Positions 56,374 through 64,000 of a stretch of 64,000 bases of DNA are shown here, piece after piece. The notes beneath the pieces are model-generated. The model saw only the letters and a program-made list of their open reading frames with translations. It was not told the origin of the DNA and searched no databases. This DNA comes from Lojkania enalia (taxonomy: Eukaryota; Ascomycota; Dothideomycetes; Pleosporales). Where the stretch lies: the NCBI GenBank assembly GCA_010094045.1, contig ML986662.1:1-64000 (forward strand), in the 5' to 3' direction. Made by a program: the position numbers and the translations under genes. Each line of letters opens with the position of its first letter. Position 1 is the stretch's first letter.

Positions 56374-56942
56374 ATGGCCGACACGGAAATGGAAATCGAC
56401 ACGCCCACTGCACCTGACGTCGACCCTAAGGAGAAGGACGCGCGCACCGCTGCTGGAGCAATAGCCGTCCGCTCAATTGAGGGCTGGATTGTAATTGTGA
56501 CAAACGTGCACGAAGAAGCCACCGAGGAGGATCTCCAGGACATGTTTGGCGAATATGGAAACATCAAGAATCTTCATTTGAATCTAGACCGGAGGACAGG
56601 TTATGTCAAGGTACGTTTTGCCAGCCGCATTTTCCAAGCCAACCTAGCCTGCGTACAGTACAAGTGAGTTCGGACGGTAGAGAAAATATATCAGACTAAT
56701 GCGGGAGTTTGTAGGGTTATGTCCTCATCGAGTACGAAACGCTTGAGGATGCAGCAAATGCCGTCAAATGCGGGAACGGCCAGGAGCTTCTGGAGCAGAA
56801 AGTGAACGTCGAGTTTGCGTTCGTGCGACCACCACCAAAGGGACAAGGGCCGGGGCGAGACCGCGAGCGAAGGGGAGACCGTGGAGGTAGGGGACGAGGA
56901 CGTAGCAGAAGTCCCGGCAAGGATGATGCTATGGAGGATTGA
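56374..56942 (+). CDS. Exon-junction-complex RNA-binding protein Y14 (RBM8A/Tsunagi)
   Basis: Exons 56374-56610 and 56715-56942, phase 0, 154 aa. An acidic N-terminus is followed by [20 protein letters not shown], the start of the single RRM. The Y14 signatures are [32 protein letters not shown] (formed across the splice) and [16 protein letters not shown]. The C-terminus is an RGG/RS-like tail ([11 protein letters not shown]). With Mago it forms the core of the exon junction complex deposited on spliced nuclear mRNA, linking splicing to export and decay. The length and order match the family. The intron lies within the RRM, between GYVK and GYVLIEYE. Confidence 0.95.
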
Positions 56943-57273
56943 GTGATACCAAGTTGAGATGTTTTGATCCTGACAAAGCGTTGATGGCATTTCAGGTTCA
57001 GAGACTTGTAACGGAAGAGATTGATACCACGCGACAGAGCTAGGGGCTCGAATTGACTTTCATAGTCGATATGCAGCAATGAGCATTTTGATGCAGAAGA
57101 AAATGCAGTCTGCCAGCCTGTCTTGTCACAAGGCGGGTTGGCCTTCCTCCCATTCTATCGTAAGTACCCACCTCATCCAATCCGTCCACATCCCTAACAT
57201 ACCTACAAGGCCCCTCCATTCTATGCTTGATATCAGCATGCACGCTTACAAGTAGGGCGGCCTGCAGAGCCAT

Positions 57274-57831
57274 CTATTCCGTCCAATACCAACTCCCATC
57301 CCTCGTCGCAACCATCGGGTGAAATCCACTTGTCCCGTTCCTCGCAATGCCCTTGATCTCCGTGCACCCCGGCATACAGAAATCGTGCCTACACCCCCGA
57401 CACTCGACCATGGACTCAACCTTTGACGTTATGTTGCCGCACTGGCAGCAGTGATAGCAATCGGGCCCTTCCCTGTCGTCTAGCCGCAGTGGGAGAAGGG
57501 GAAATATAGGAGAATCTTGTATACATGTGGATGGCGTGGAATTTACAAGGAGCACTGGGGTACGAAAACACTGCCTGGGTGAGCGGAAGACGGGGGAGGA
57601 GATTTGGCGGGCATGGGATAGACGGTCCTTCTGGCGCTTAGCGAAGCGGGTGGGGAAGCGAAAGCCTAGTGCTCGAGTAAACTTTGCATTCGAGGGTGAT
57701 GGTGGGATGGGCGGCGTGGGGAAGTACGGGGGTGCGGGAAAAGGAGGGGATGGTGGGACGGGAGGCGTGGGGTTGTAGATTGTGGGATTTGAAGGCCCGA
57801 GGATTCGATCTAGGTATGACTTGAGCCGCAT
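57274..57831 (-). CDS. Pro-rich protein with C-terminal Cys/His cluster
   Basis: Single exon, 185 aa. The first half is Pro-rich (PTPPVPPSPPFPAPPYFPTP). The last third has closely spaced cysteines and histidine (DCYHCCQCGN...ECRGCRHDFCMPGC) that could bind zinc as a small ribbon or RING-like module. It ends near GSWYWTE. No signal peptide is seen. It is convergent with Y14. I do not recognise a named family. The compact Cys pattern argues that the frame is real rather than chance. Confidence 0.68.
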   Translation of the reverse strand: MRLKSYLDRILGPSNPTIYNPTPPVPPSPPFPAPPYFPTPPIPPSPSNAKFTRALGFRFPTRFAKRQKDRLSHARQISSPVFRSPRQCFRTPVLLVNSTPSTCIQDSPIFPLLPLRLDDREGPDCYHCCQCGNITSKVESMVECRGCRHDFCMPGCTEIKGIARNGTSGFHPMVATRDGSWYWTE

Positions 57832-59873
57832 GTATGCCGAGAATAGCGAAAATGTCGTGAAGATAGACTACGTGGGAAAATGTATAGCTGATGCAAAACC
57901 GCGTGTTGGTAGATGCTGAACCGGTCGTCGTGGGAAACGTATTAAAAGGAAGTGTTTGCAACAAAGAATGAATAGCATTGTGAAGGTTCTTTCAGTGTTG
58001 GCGTCGTTTTCTTTGTGACGGGGACAATTTTTGTTATTTTAGAGGGCTGGGCTCTTTGTTGGCGGCGCGGTGCGTTTGAATGCTGGTTTGGCGTTTGAGT
58101 GGAAGCCATCATGGATTCACCTGTGTTATTGACAACTATTTGGACTGAGCCACTGAGCGTCTTTGCCCTTTCACTCTATTCTCCTATCTAATTGGTTGGA
58201 GGCTAGAACATTATCTGATACTACATAGCCGTAACGTAAACATCACGAAGAGAGCGGTAAGTTTGGCATGTTGTCTTTGTATACCTATTCTACGAAGTAA
58301 TCACAATCTAGGAACACGTCTGTGAGCAGTACCATCTGTGTACCCCAACGAGCGTCTCCTCAGGATATGTGGGCTGCTACTAGTGTAGGAGGTAGTCGCG
58401 TCGTCGCAGGTCGCGCAACAGTTGGTACTAGCAGACCGTTTACTGCTCGTCGAGCAATAAGAAATCTGAGCAGGCGTATTATCGATAAAATTTAATATAT
58501 AATGCCAGCACTCGCTATGGAGGTGCATTACACGTGGGGTTGTTCCACATTTACTCCTCATCCTCGGTCCAATCGAGTGAAAGCGAGTTGGCGATGACGT
58601 GCGTTCTATCTAGTTCTTGTGTCATGCTGCGTAGACCTACCACCGCGGAGGCATGGGGAGAATCGCTAGGCGGGATTGTGTCAATGCCGTTTCAGTGGGA
58701 TTACAGATTTCGGTATTGACTATTGGTCGGTGAAAGGATAGCAGGGTAGGCCTATAGTAAAAGGGTGTCAGTGATTCACATTATTGACACGGCTCCACTC
58801 AGCAATTATCATGCGCGTGCTTGGAAGCGCGCAGTGAACATGACTCCATGACTTCAAAAATGAGGCTGAACATTTTTGCGTCCCATGATTTTCGTACTGC
58901 GCCTGGCTCGTATAGTAGTAACCGACTCGTGGGACGGTCTCCAGTCGGATGGTCACGTTACCAGATCAAAGGACGAGATTGCCGAGCCGGTTCACAATGT
59001 ACAGTGCCACAGTGCAGTACAAGTAGTATAGTGTAGCGGTGAGCCGAGATAGGCGAAACGCACGGAGGATGGGATATTCTAGGGTCCTGGAAAGAATGCG
59101 GTGTATCTTAGACAATGTCGAACTACTATTTTATGCCAGAGGCTCCCAGCGTTCGCGTTTAGCGGGATTGAAATTGGTATGCAGTGACGTTGTTTCTCCC
59201 CCTCTTGTCCGTGGTGCTGTATTTTTACATGCCCAAGGCGCAGCGACCGCCATCGTTCACAATAATAGCTGAAGCTGAAATCATTTCTATCTCAGAGCAC
59301 CACTCCTACTCCGCCTATTGTTGCGCCATATTTGTGCTACAGCGACCTCCAACCTCGAGCCGATGATCGTCACCCCACCCGCACCCCCAATTCAGCCTAC
59401 GATAATCCCAGCTTTCTCGAGGCTCTGCAGGTGAAGCGGCCGGCTCGCCCTGTCCTTCTTGTAGCAGTCCCTGCAGGTTAATTCCCCGACTAAGTCATCC
59501 CGCGGGGCCGCCACAGGCTTTCGAGGTTTCGACTGGTACATCTCTGGACTTCAGCCCCTCATGGTCTCCCGACGTCCAGCTGGGCATGCACTATGAGCGC
59601 AACGCACATTCGCTGTCCACTCGCACTGCGCCACGCAAAATAAGACCACCCTCCCCTCCCACGCGCTTGAAGAGATTTAGCTCCGCAAGACTTGACTGGT
59701 CATATGACGCCATCGGCTGAGGGCTCCCACCTGTTGCTCACCAGCTGGGCTCGCCCTAGAAGAACCAAGTCCCCGTTACCCGCATTACTCGCCCTTATAT
59801 ACCAGGGAGCCTGCCCAACCTAGTTCGGGAAGCCTCAAAAAAGCACCTCAGGAATATCCAACACCAAAACGAA
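57832..59873. other. Intergenic region, about 2 kb
   Basis: No supported gene. Many short frames, none with motif or splice support. It contains promoters of the flanking divergent genes. Confidence 0.5.
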
Positions 59874-60634
59874 ATGCCATCTTCACGACGTAAGTGGAAG
59901 AACGTGGCTTCCGTCCATCCCGCTCGAGCTTCATGCTGACAGGAATCCAGACGAACCCATCTACGTCGATGACTTGGAGGCCGGGAGGCCGCGACGCGGA
60001 CCTCCACCAGACCGTCCTCGGCCACGCAGACACACTTACGAAGAGACTTACCCTCCCCAAGGTAAACCCCGAGTTCCCCGCTTGCCACTTTCGACGAAAA
60101 AGGGCATCCGCTTACCACTCTACAGAGCCACGGTCGCGTCGCCACTATCAAGACTCCCTAGATAGCGCAAGTCCGCCACCACAACCAAGGCGATACAGAG
60201 AACCTCGACCGCAACCACAACCCCAACCGCGGCAGTATCAGTCCATCTCAGACGAGGAGTATCCACCGCGGTTGCGTCGGCGAGGAGAACCCCGTGCCCG
60301 CGACTATGATGAATATTACGATGAATACCCCAGACGAAGGGATAGCCGTCGGGACCGACCTCGTAGGGACGATGGATACTTTTCCGACAACCGACATGAT
60401 AGACGACGCCCAGACCCAAGAGATGAGCGCCGCGATCGAGATCGGGATCGAGACCGAGACCGTGACCGCGATCTTCGTGAAAGCAGACCCAGGGTCGAAA
60501 GAAAGGAGAGCAAGTGGGAGAGAGAGGCCAAGGATTTGTTCATGACGTATGCGTTACCCGCCATCAAGGCCGAGGGTGGACGGTACATTACGAAGCAAGT
60601 CGGAAACTTCCTTGCAAAGCAGGGCGGGAAATAA
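59874..60634 (+). CDS. Arg/Asp-repeat protein of unknown function
   Basis: Exons 59874-59889, 59951-60061 and 60126-60634 have phase-1 junctions and give 211 aa. It begins MPSSRHEPIYVDDLEAGRPR. A Pro/Gln/Arg-rich region is followed by a Tyr/Asp/Arg segment and a long Arg-Asp alternating run (RDRDRDRDRDRDRD). A more ordered C-terminus follows (WEREAKDLFMTYALPAIKAE, then GGRYITKQVGNFLAKQG) that may form an amphipathic helix. Arg/Asp dipeptide runs occur in RNA-processing proteins, so a nuclear role is possible, but no RNA-binding domain is seen. The 16-nt first exon is easily missed. Confidence 0.75.
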
Positions 60635-60961
60635 TCTGGATTGACTCTGCTATGCTACACTACATACCATTTTCTGCTTCACGATTGTTTTATATTAATG
60701 GGGTTGCGCATTTTTTAAATTTTTTTTTTTTTGGGTTCTGGCCTGGCGGCTAAGAGCTGGACGGCTTTGTTTTAACAGTCCGTCTTTGTACATTAGCGAT
60801 GTTTGGCTTTTTTGTTTTTAGCGCTACGTTTTGAATGTTTAATGGTTGAATCGAGAGAATATGGATAGATAGAAAAGACGAGAGGGATAATCGCCACGGT
60901 GACGATTAATAGACAAGAAAGCGAAAACATACATCGTCCGCCTGGTGCTCACACATTAGTG

Positions 60962-60969
60962 TGACGTCA
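60962..60969. promoter_or_regulatory. CRE palindrome TGACGTCA
   Basis: Perfect 8-bp ATF/CREB-type site 167 bp upstream of the ATG at 61136. Binding is inferred from the sequence. Confidence 0.55.
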
Positions 60970-61135
60970 TAATGCGACCAATTGCGGGCATTTCGACCCT
61001 TTTGTCGTCTATGGATGTTGTAACTCTCCCACTCCACCACCACCACCACCACCGCATATGCATATAAATCCATAACCGCCCAAAGAGAAAAAAAGCACGA
61101 GCTCCTCGGAAGGGTTTACCGGGGAATCCGTCAAG

Positions 61136-62020
61136 ATGGTATCCACGCGCAGTAAATCCGCGCAAACCCCTCTCGAAGACTACGCCACCAAAGAGAGAAC
61201 CGCAAAGGGGACCGCCAAAACTGATGAGACACCCCTGAAAGGCAAAGGCCGACCTAGGAAGTCTGCATTGCCAAGGAGTGTAGTAGTACAACACCATGGG
61301 AAAATACCGACGTCGTCCAAAAAGCGCAGATCCACCGAGTCAGCATACCAAGAGCCGGAAAGCAAGCGCACGAAGCCTTCCACAACGCCGACCAATAAGG
61401 AAGCGAAGCCACCTAACACTAACATCAAAAATGAGAAAGAAGCAAGAGTAGCGGTAAAAGACGATCAGGGCGAAGAGGACGCGGTAATCATCAACCGCGC
61501 GCCAGTCCTGCACCTCTACTCCGCCTGCGTAGCCCACTTCCTCTATCCCTCTCTCCCCTGGCCCACCTGTCTCTCTGCGGGCGCCGCCATCTCGACCATC
61601 TGCGCCATCTCTAAGGGGCGCTCCATCGGGACCATCGCGGAGCGTAACGACTCCAACGAAAAGAAGAAGAAGCTAAGGGAGGAGGCCCGGAAGAAGAAAG
61701 AGGGGTTGCAGGAGCTGCACGTGATGCATTTCAGGCTTAAGATCAAAGATGGGTTGGCGCTGGTAGGCAGCGAGCAGAAGGGGAAGCCGGGAGATGAAGA
61801 GCATTTGAGGAAAAAGTTCGGAGGGGGTGGGCAGTATGAGAAGGTTAAAAGGGCTTTTGAGGAGTGCTTGGAGACGTGGAGGGCACAAGAGAATGAGCTT
61901 GACGGAAGGGCTTTTGGAATGTATGAGGAGTTTAGACCGGATGTGAGTGTGGGGCAGAAGGGGTGGGGAAGGAAGGGGGAATTGAGATTAGGGACTGTGA
62001 GGAGAGTGGTTGGGAGGTGA
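61136..62020 (+). CDS. Basic nuclear-type protein with conserved central segment
   Basis: Single exon, 294 aa. The N-terminal 110 residues are Lys/Ser/Thr-rich with an AT-hook-like KGKGRPRKSA (residues about 35-44) and KKRR/KRTK clusters. From about 120 there is an ordered segment, INRAPVLHLYSACVAHFLYP, followed by LSAGAAISTICAISKGRSIG. A charged helix follows, then GGGGQYEKVKRAFEECLETW and MYEEFRPDVS. The central pattern recalls a conserved fungal/bacterial family of unknown function (INRAPVL-type), which I cannot name. A nuclear location is likely from the basic region. The start is directly downstream of a CAC-repeat leader and a CRE site. Confidence 0.78.
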   Translation: MVSTRSKSAQTPLEDYATKERTAKGTAKTDETPLKGKGRPRKSALPRSVVVQHHGKIPTSSKKRRSTESAYQEPESKRTKPSTTPTNKEAKPPNTNIKNEKEARVAVKDDQGEEDAVIINRAPVLHLYSACVAHFLYPSLPWPTCLSAGAAISTICAISKGRSIGTIAERNDSNEKKKKLREEARKKKEGLQELHVMHFRLKIKDGLALVGSEQKGKPGDEEHLRKKFGGGGQYEKVKRAFEECLETWRAQENELDGRAFGMYEEFRPDVSVGQKGWGRKGELRLGTVRRVVGR

Positions 62021-62376
62021 CGGGAGGAATATTTAGGTGATTAGGATATTGCCGGCTTCAGTAAGAGATGCAATATTTAGTTAATAGGGCGGCTACTTTA
62101 GTCTTGGGGCATTGGCCAATATCTTCTAGTAGAAACTAAACATATTTTTTGATCAACGGCGCCTTCATATTCCCCTAAAACGTCGTTGCCTCCTAGCTCC
62201 GCCTTTTAATTTCGTTAGACTTTCTCCCAACCAGAAACATCATCGGTCACTCTGACTTTCAGCCTCTCCTCTATTCTCTCCCGTAGTCTTCCAGGCAATC
62301 CTCTCCATTCTCTTCAGCTCCTCCTCGGCCTCCTCCCTCAATTCAACACACTCCAACTAGTCGTCCATGTTGATCT

Positions 62377-63145
62377 TCAAGCACCGATGAACGAGCTGTG
62401 CAAGCGATTTACACTGCTCGACGTCTCCCCCGCCTCGCAATATTCCGAGGACATATCCTGAAACCCTAGCTCCGGGTCAAGACCTGGAACAGCATCTTCG
62501 CAGCGTCGGGATAGTTCGGCAGGGCTGAGGCTCGTATGTGTGAATTCCCAGATCACCATGCCAAGGGACCAGATATCGGATTTAATATTTGGTTTTGGCA
62601 TTCTCGATGCATCGAGGAACTAGCTTTCCTAGCATGAGGGGGTTGTCAGGATGCCAATCACAATACAATTGATTTGAAGAAAAGGAAAAGAAATGCTAGG
62701 AACAATTAACTTACAGGAGCTGTGAGCTTCTTTGTTCAGGTACCCTTGCTCGCATAATCAATCAGATGGCACCGCGGTGTCAAAGTCCCCTGCAAAGGGG
62801 TTCTGGCAACTCTAATAGGGCTCGATCGGGATGTCGAGGAAGATGCTCATGGGCTTGACGTCTCTGTAGTACATTGATTGCCAATGGAGAGTTGTGGCAG
62901 AGGGATCGTCTCTATCGAATGCCTTGCCATTGCTCACTATGTAGAGAGCATCTGCGATGGAGTAGAATACAAGCCAGATAAAGGCTTGGGAAATTTGACT
63001 GTAACGATGTTAAAGCTCGAGCTGCAGGGGTGGGGGGATAAGGGGTAATGTTTTCTTCAATGGACATAGACGTGCTAGCGTAGTATTTGGTGGCGGTGTC
63101 TAGACCACCTCTGGGATAGTAGTTTGTAAAGGTGTGGAGGACCAT
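62377..63145 (-). pseudogene. Fungal protein-kinase relic
   Basis: Pieces of a kinase C-lobe occur in order on the minus strand. YYRDVKPMSIFLD (near 62870) stands for HRDxKPxN. FAGDFDTAVP (near 62785) stands for the DFG region, and EQGYL for the activation-segment end. KSDIWSLGMVIWEF (about 62585-62545) stands for the F-helix. The His of HRD, the metal-binding Asn, and the Gly of DFG are changed, and stops interrupt the frame. The N-lobe was not found. It resembles fungal Ser/Thr kinases with a KSDxWxxG motif. A working enzyme is very unlikely. Confidence 0.75.
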
Positions 63146-63714
63146 TAATTCATTATCCTCGCAGGGTGGGATTAGTCTAGGTTCGTTGGGTAATTATGTG
63201 AGGGAATCTCGTGATCTCTTCAACTAATTTGCTCTCTTGTGACATCGCTCCCTAGTAAAATGGATATCCTTGATTCACTAGTCAAAATCTTGATGACGAT
63301 GTGCTTTAACACTAAGCTTAAGTGTGTTTCTTTTTTGAGTTTCACGATCGAGTAAGTTTGCTTCTATCTTGTGCGATTCCGCTCTCACCGAACCCCACAT
63401 GAAGACAACTCGAGGATGGGGGCCCATTTAGGACGATAATAGAGGGCCCCGACAAACTTCAATTCCTTCTCAACGTAATATTTCCCCTCCTCCCCTCCTC
63501 CTTCTTTTTTTCTTCTTCGTAACTCTATATCCATTCTCTTCTCCCCACCCACTAGGAAACCAAGGGTAGGAGACGGTAAGAATATCGGCGACAAAGCTTC
63601 TTCTAGTTTTGCTTCTTTAGCCTTTCGTTTTGCGTCACTTGTCTTCTGTCTTGCTTCATCAATATGAGGCTGTCTTTCTGCATCTGAAAGAGCCTTTTCT
63701 CGAGCCGGGATCCA

Positions 63715-64000
63715 CTAACCTTGTTTGACGTGCCGCTTCGTGATCACATGGACGATCATATAACCTGCCTTTTCTCCATCGAGGACTGCATTGTATTCCT
63801 GGGTGATTTGTTTGGGTGGGTGATTCGCTTGTAAACTATGTTATTTTATATTAAAAGGAAGGTTTAAGCTACCCTGGGGCGCTTCAACCTATTTACCACC
63901 TCTTCAGGGCCCTCTCCCTGTCCATTTTGCCAGCCTCCTCGCCCATATCATCGTCGGCACCCTCTCGCTTCCTCTTCATACCCTGATATTTCCATCGAAG
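63715..64000 (-). CDS. Partial gene at the right edge
   Basis: Two exons, 64000-63897 and 63835-63715, are joined by a 61-bp intron (GTAAAT...CATAG). They read RWKYQGMKRKREGADDDMGE, then LQANHPPKQITQEYNAVLDG and EKAGYMIVHVITKRHVKQG, then stop. The frame is open to the window edge, so the 5' part is missing unless the gene starts at the internal ATG near 63982 (67 aa). Beyond the TAG the frame stays open for over 100 codons, so a nonsense mutation or an unseen intron is possible. Family unknown. Confidence 0.4.

Noticed and set aside
63385..63714. Open frame continuing past the stop of the right-edge gene
   Set aside because: It follows a TAG with no intron that fits. It is noted in the partial gene entry but not called as coding.
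1..64000. CRISPR arrays, bacterial operons, tRNA and rRNA genes
   Set aside because: Introns and gene families are fungal. No spaced direct repeats of CRISPR type and no convincing tRNA arms or rRNA segments were seen by eye.

Overview
The window is nuclear DNA from a filamentous ascomycete (Pezizomycotina). Evidence: compact genes broken by 40-80 bp GT-AG introns, a secreted DPP5-type peptidase, a Zn2Cys6 regulator, an L-arabinitol-4-dehydrogenase-like enzyme, a DUF6594 protein, and C-to-T decay of a repeat that looks like repeat-induced point mutation. A Leotiomycetes-like fungus would fit, but I cannot fix the class. One assembly gap of 10 Ns lies at 16993-17002.

Layout. (1) 1-16.1 kb is gene-dense: a double cyclic-nucleotide-binding/F-box/LRR protein, a glycine-zipper protein, a small 141-aa protein, a Baeyer-Villiger-type flavin monooxygenase next to a short-chain dehydrogenase, a coiled-coil/acidic protein, and Dom34/Pelota. 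(2) 16.6-42.7 kb is an accessory island. It has five solo-LTR-like insertions from two families, a decayed 3.1-kb Crypton/GCR1_C-type element, and pseudogenes (AAA ATPase, EEP nuclease, retropepsin relic). A few intact genes sit among them: DPP5, an F-box protein, a membrane-anchored retropepsin-like protein, and a DUF6594 protein. (3) 42.7-55.4 kb is a compact block of pentose/pentose-phosphate genes: an L-arabinitol-4-dehydrogenase-like enzyme, a transketolase/dihydroxyacetone-synthase, a xylose reductase and a 6-phosphogluconate dehydrogenase, with two paralogous fungal regulators between them. (4) 56-64 kb is ordinary gene space: the exon-junction protein Y14, a Cys-rich protein, an Arg/Asp-repeat protein, a nuclear-looking basic protein, a kinase pseudogene, and a gene cut by the window edge.

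How the genes may work together. Xylose reductase uses NADPH to make sugar alcohols, the LAD-like enzyme oxidises sugar alcohols with NAD, 6PGDH regenerates NADPH, and the transketolase handles the resulting ketose phosphates. Physical grouping with two regulators suggests a co-regulated pentose-catabolic cluster. This is inferred from gene identity and adjacency only. Exon structures were worked out by hand from splice motifs, reading-frame phase and conserved protein motifs, not from transcripts.
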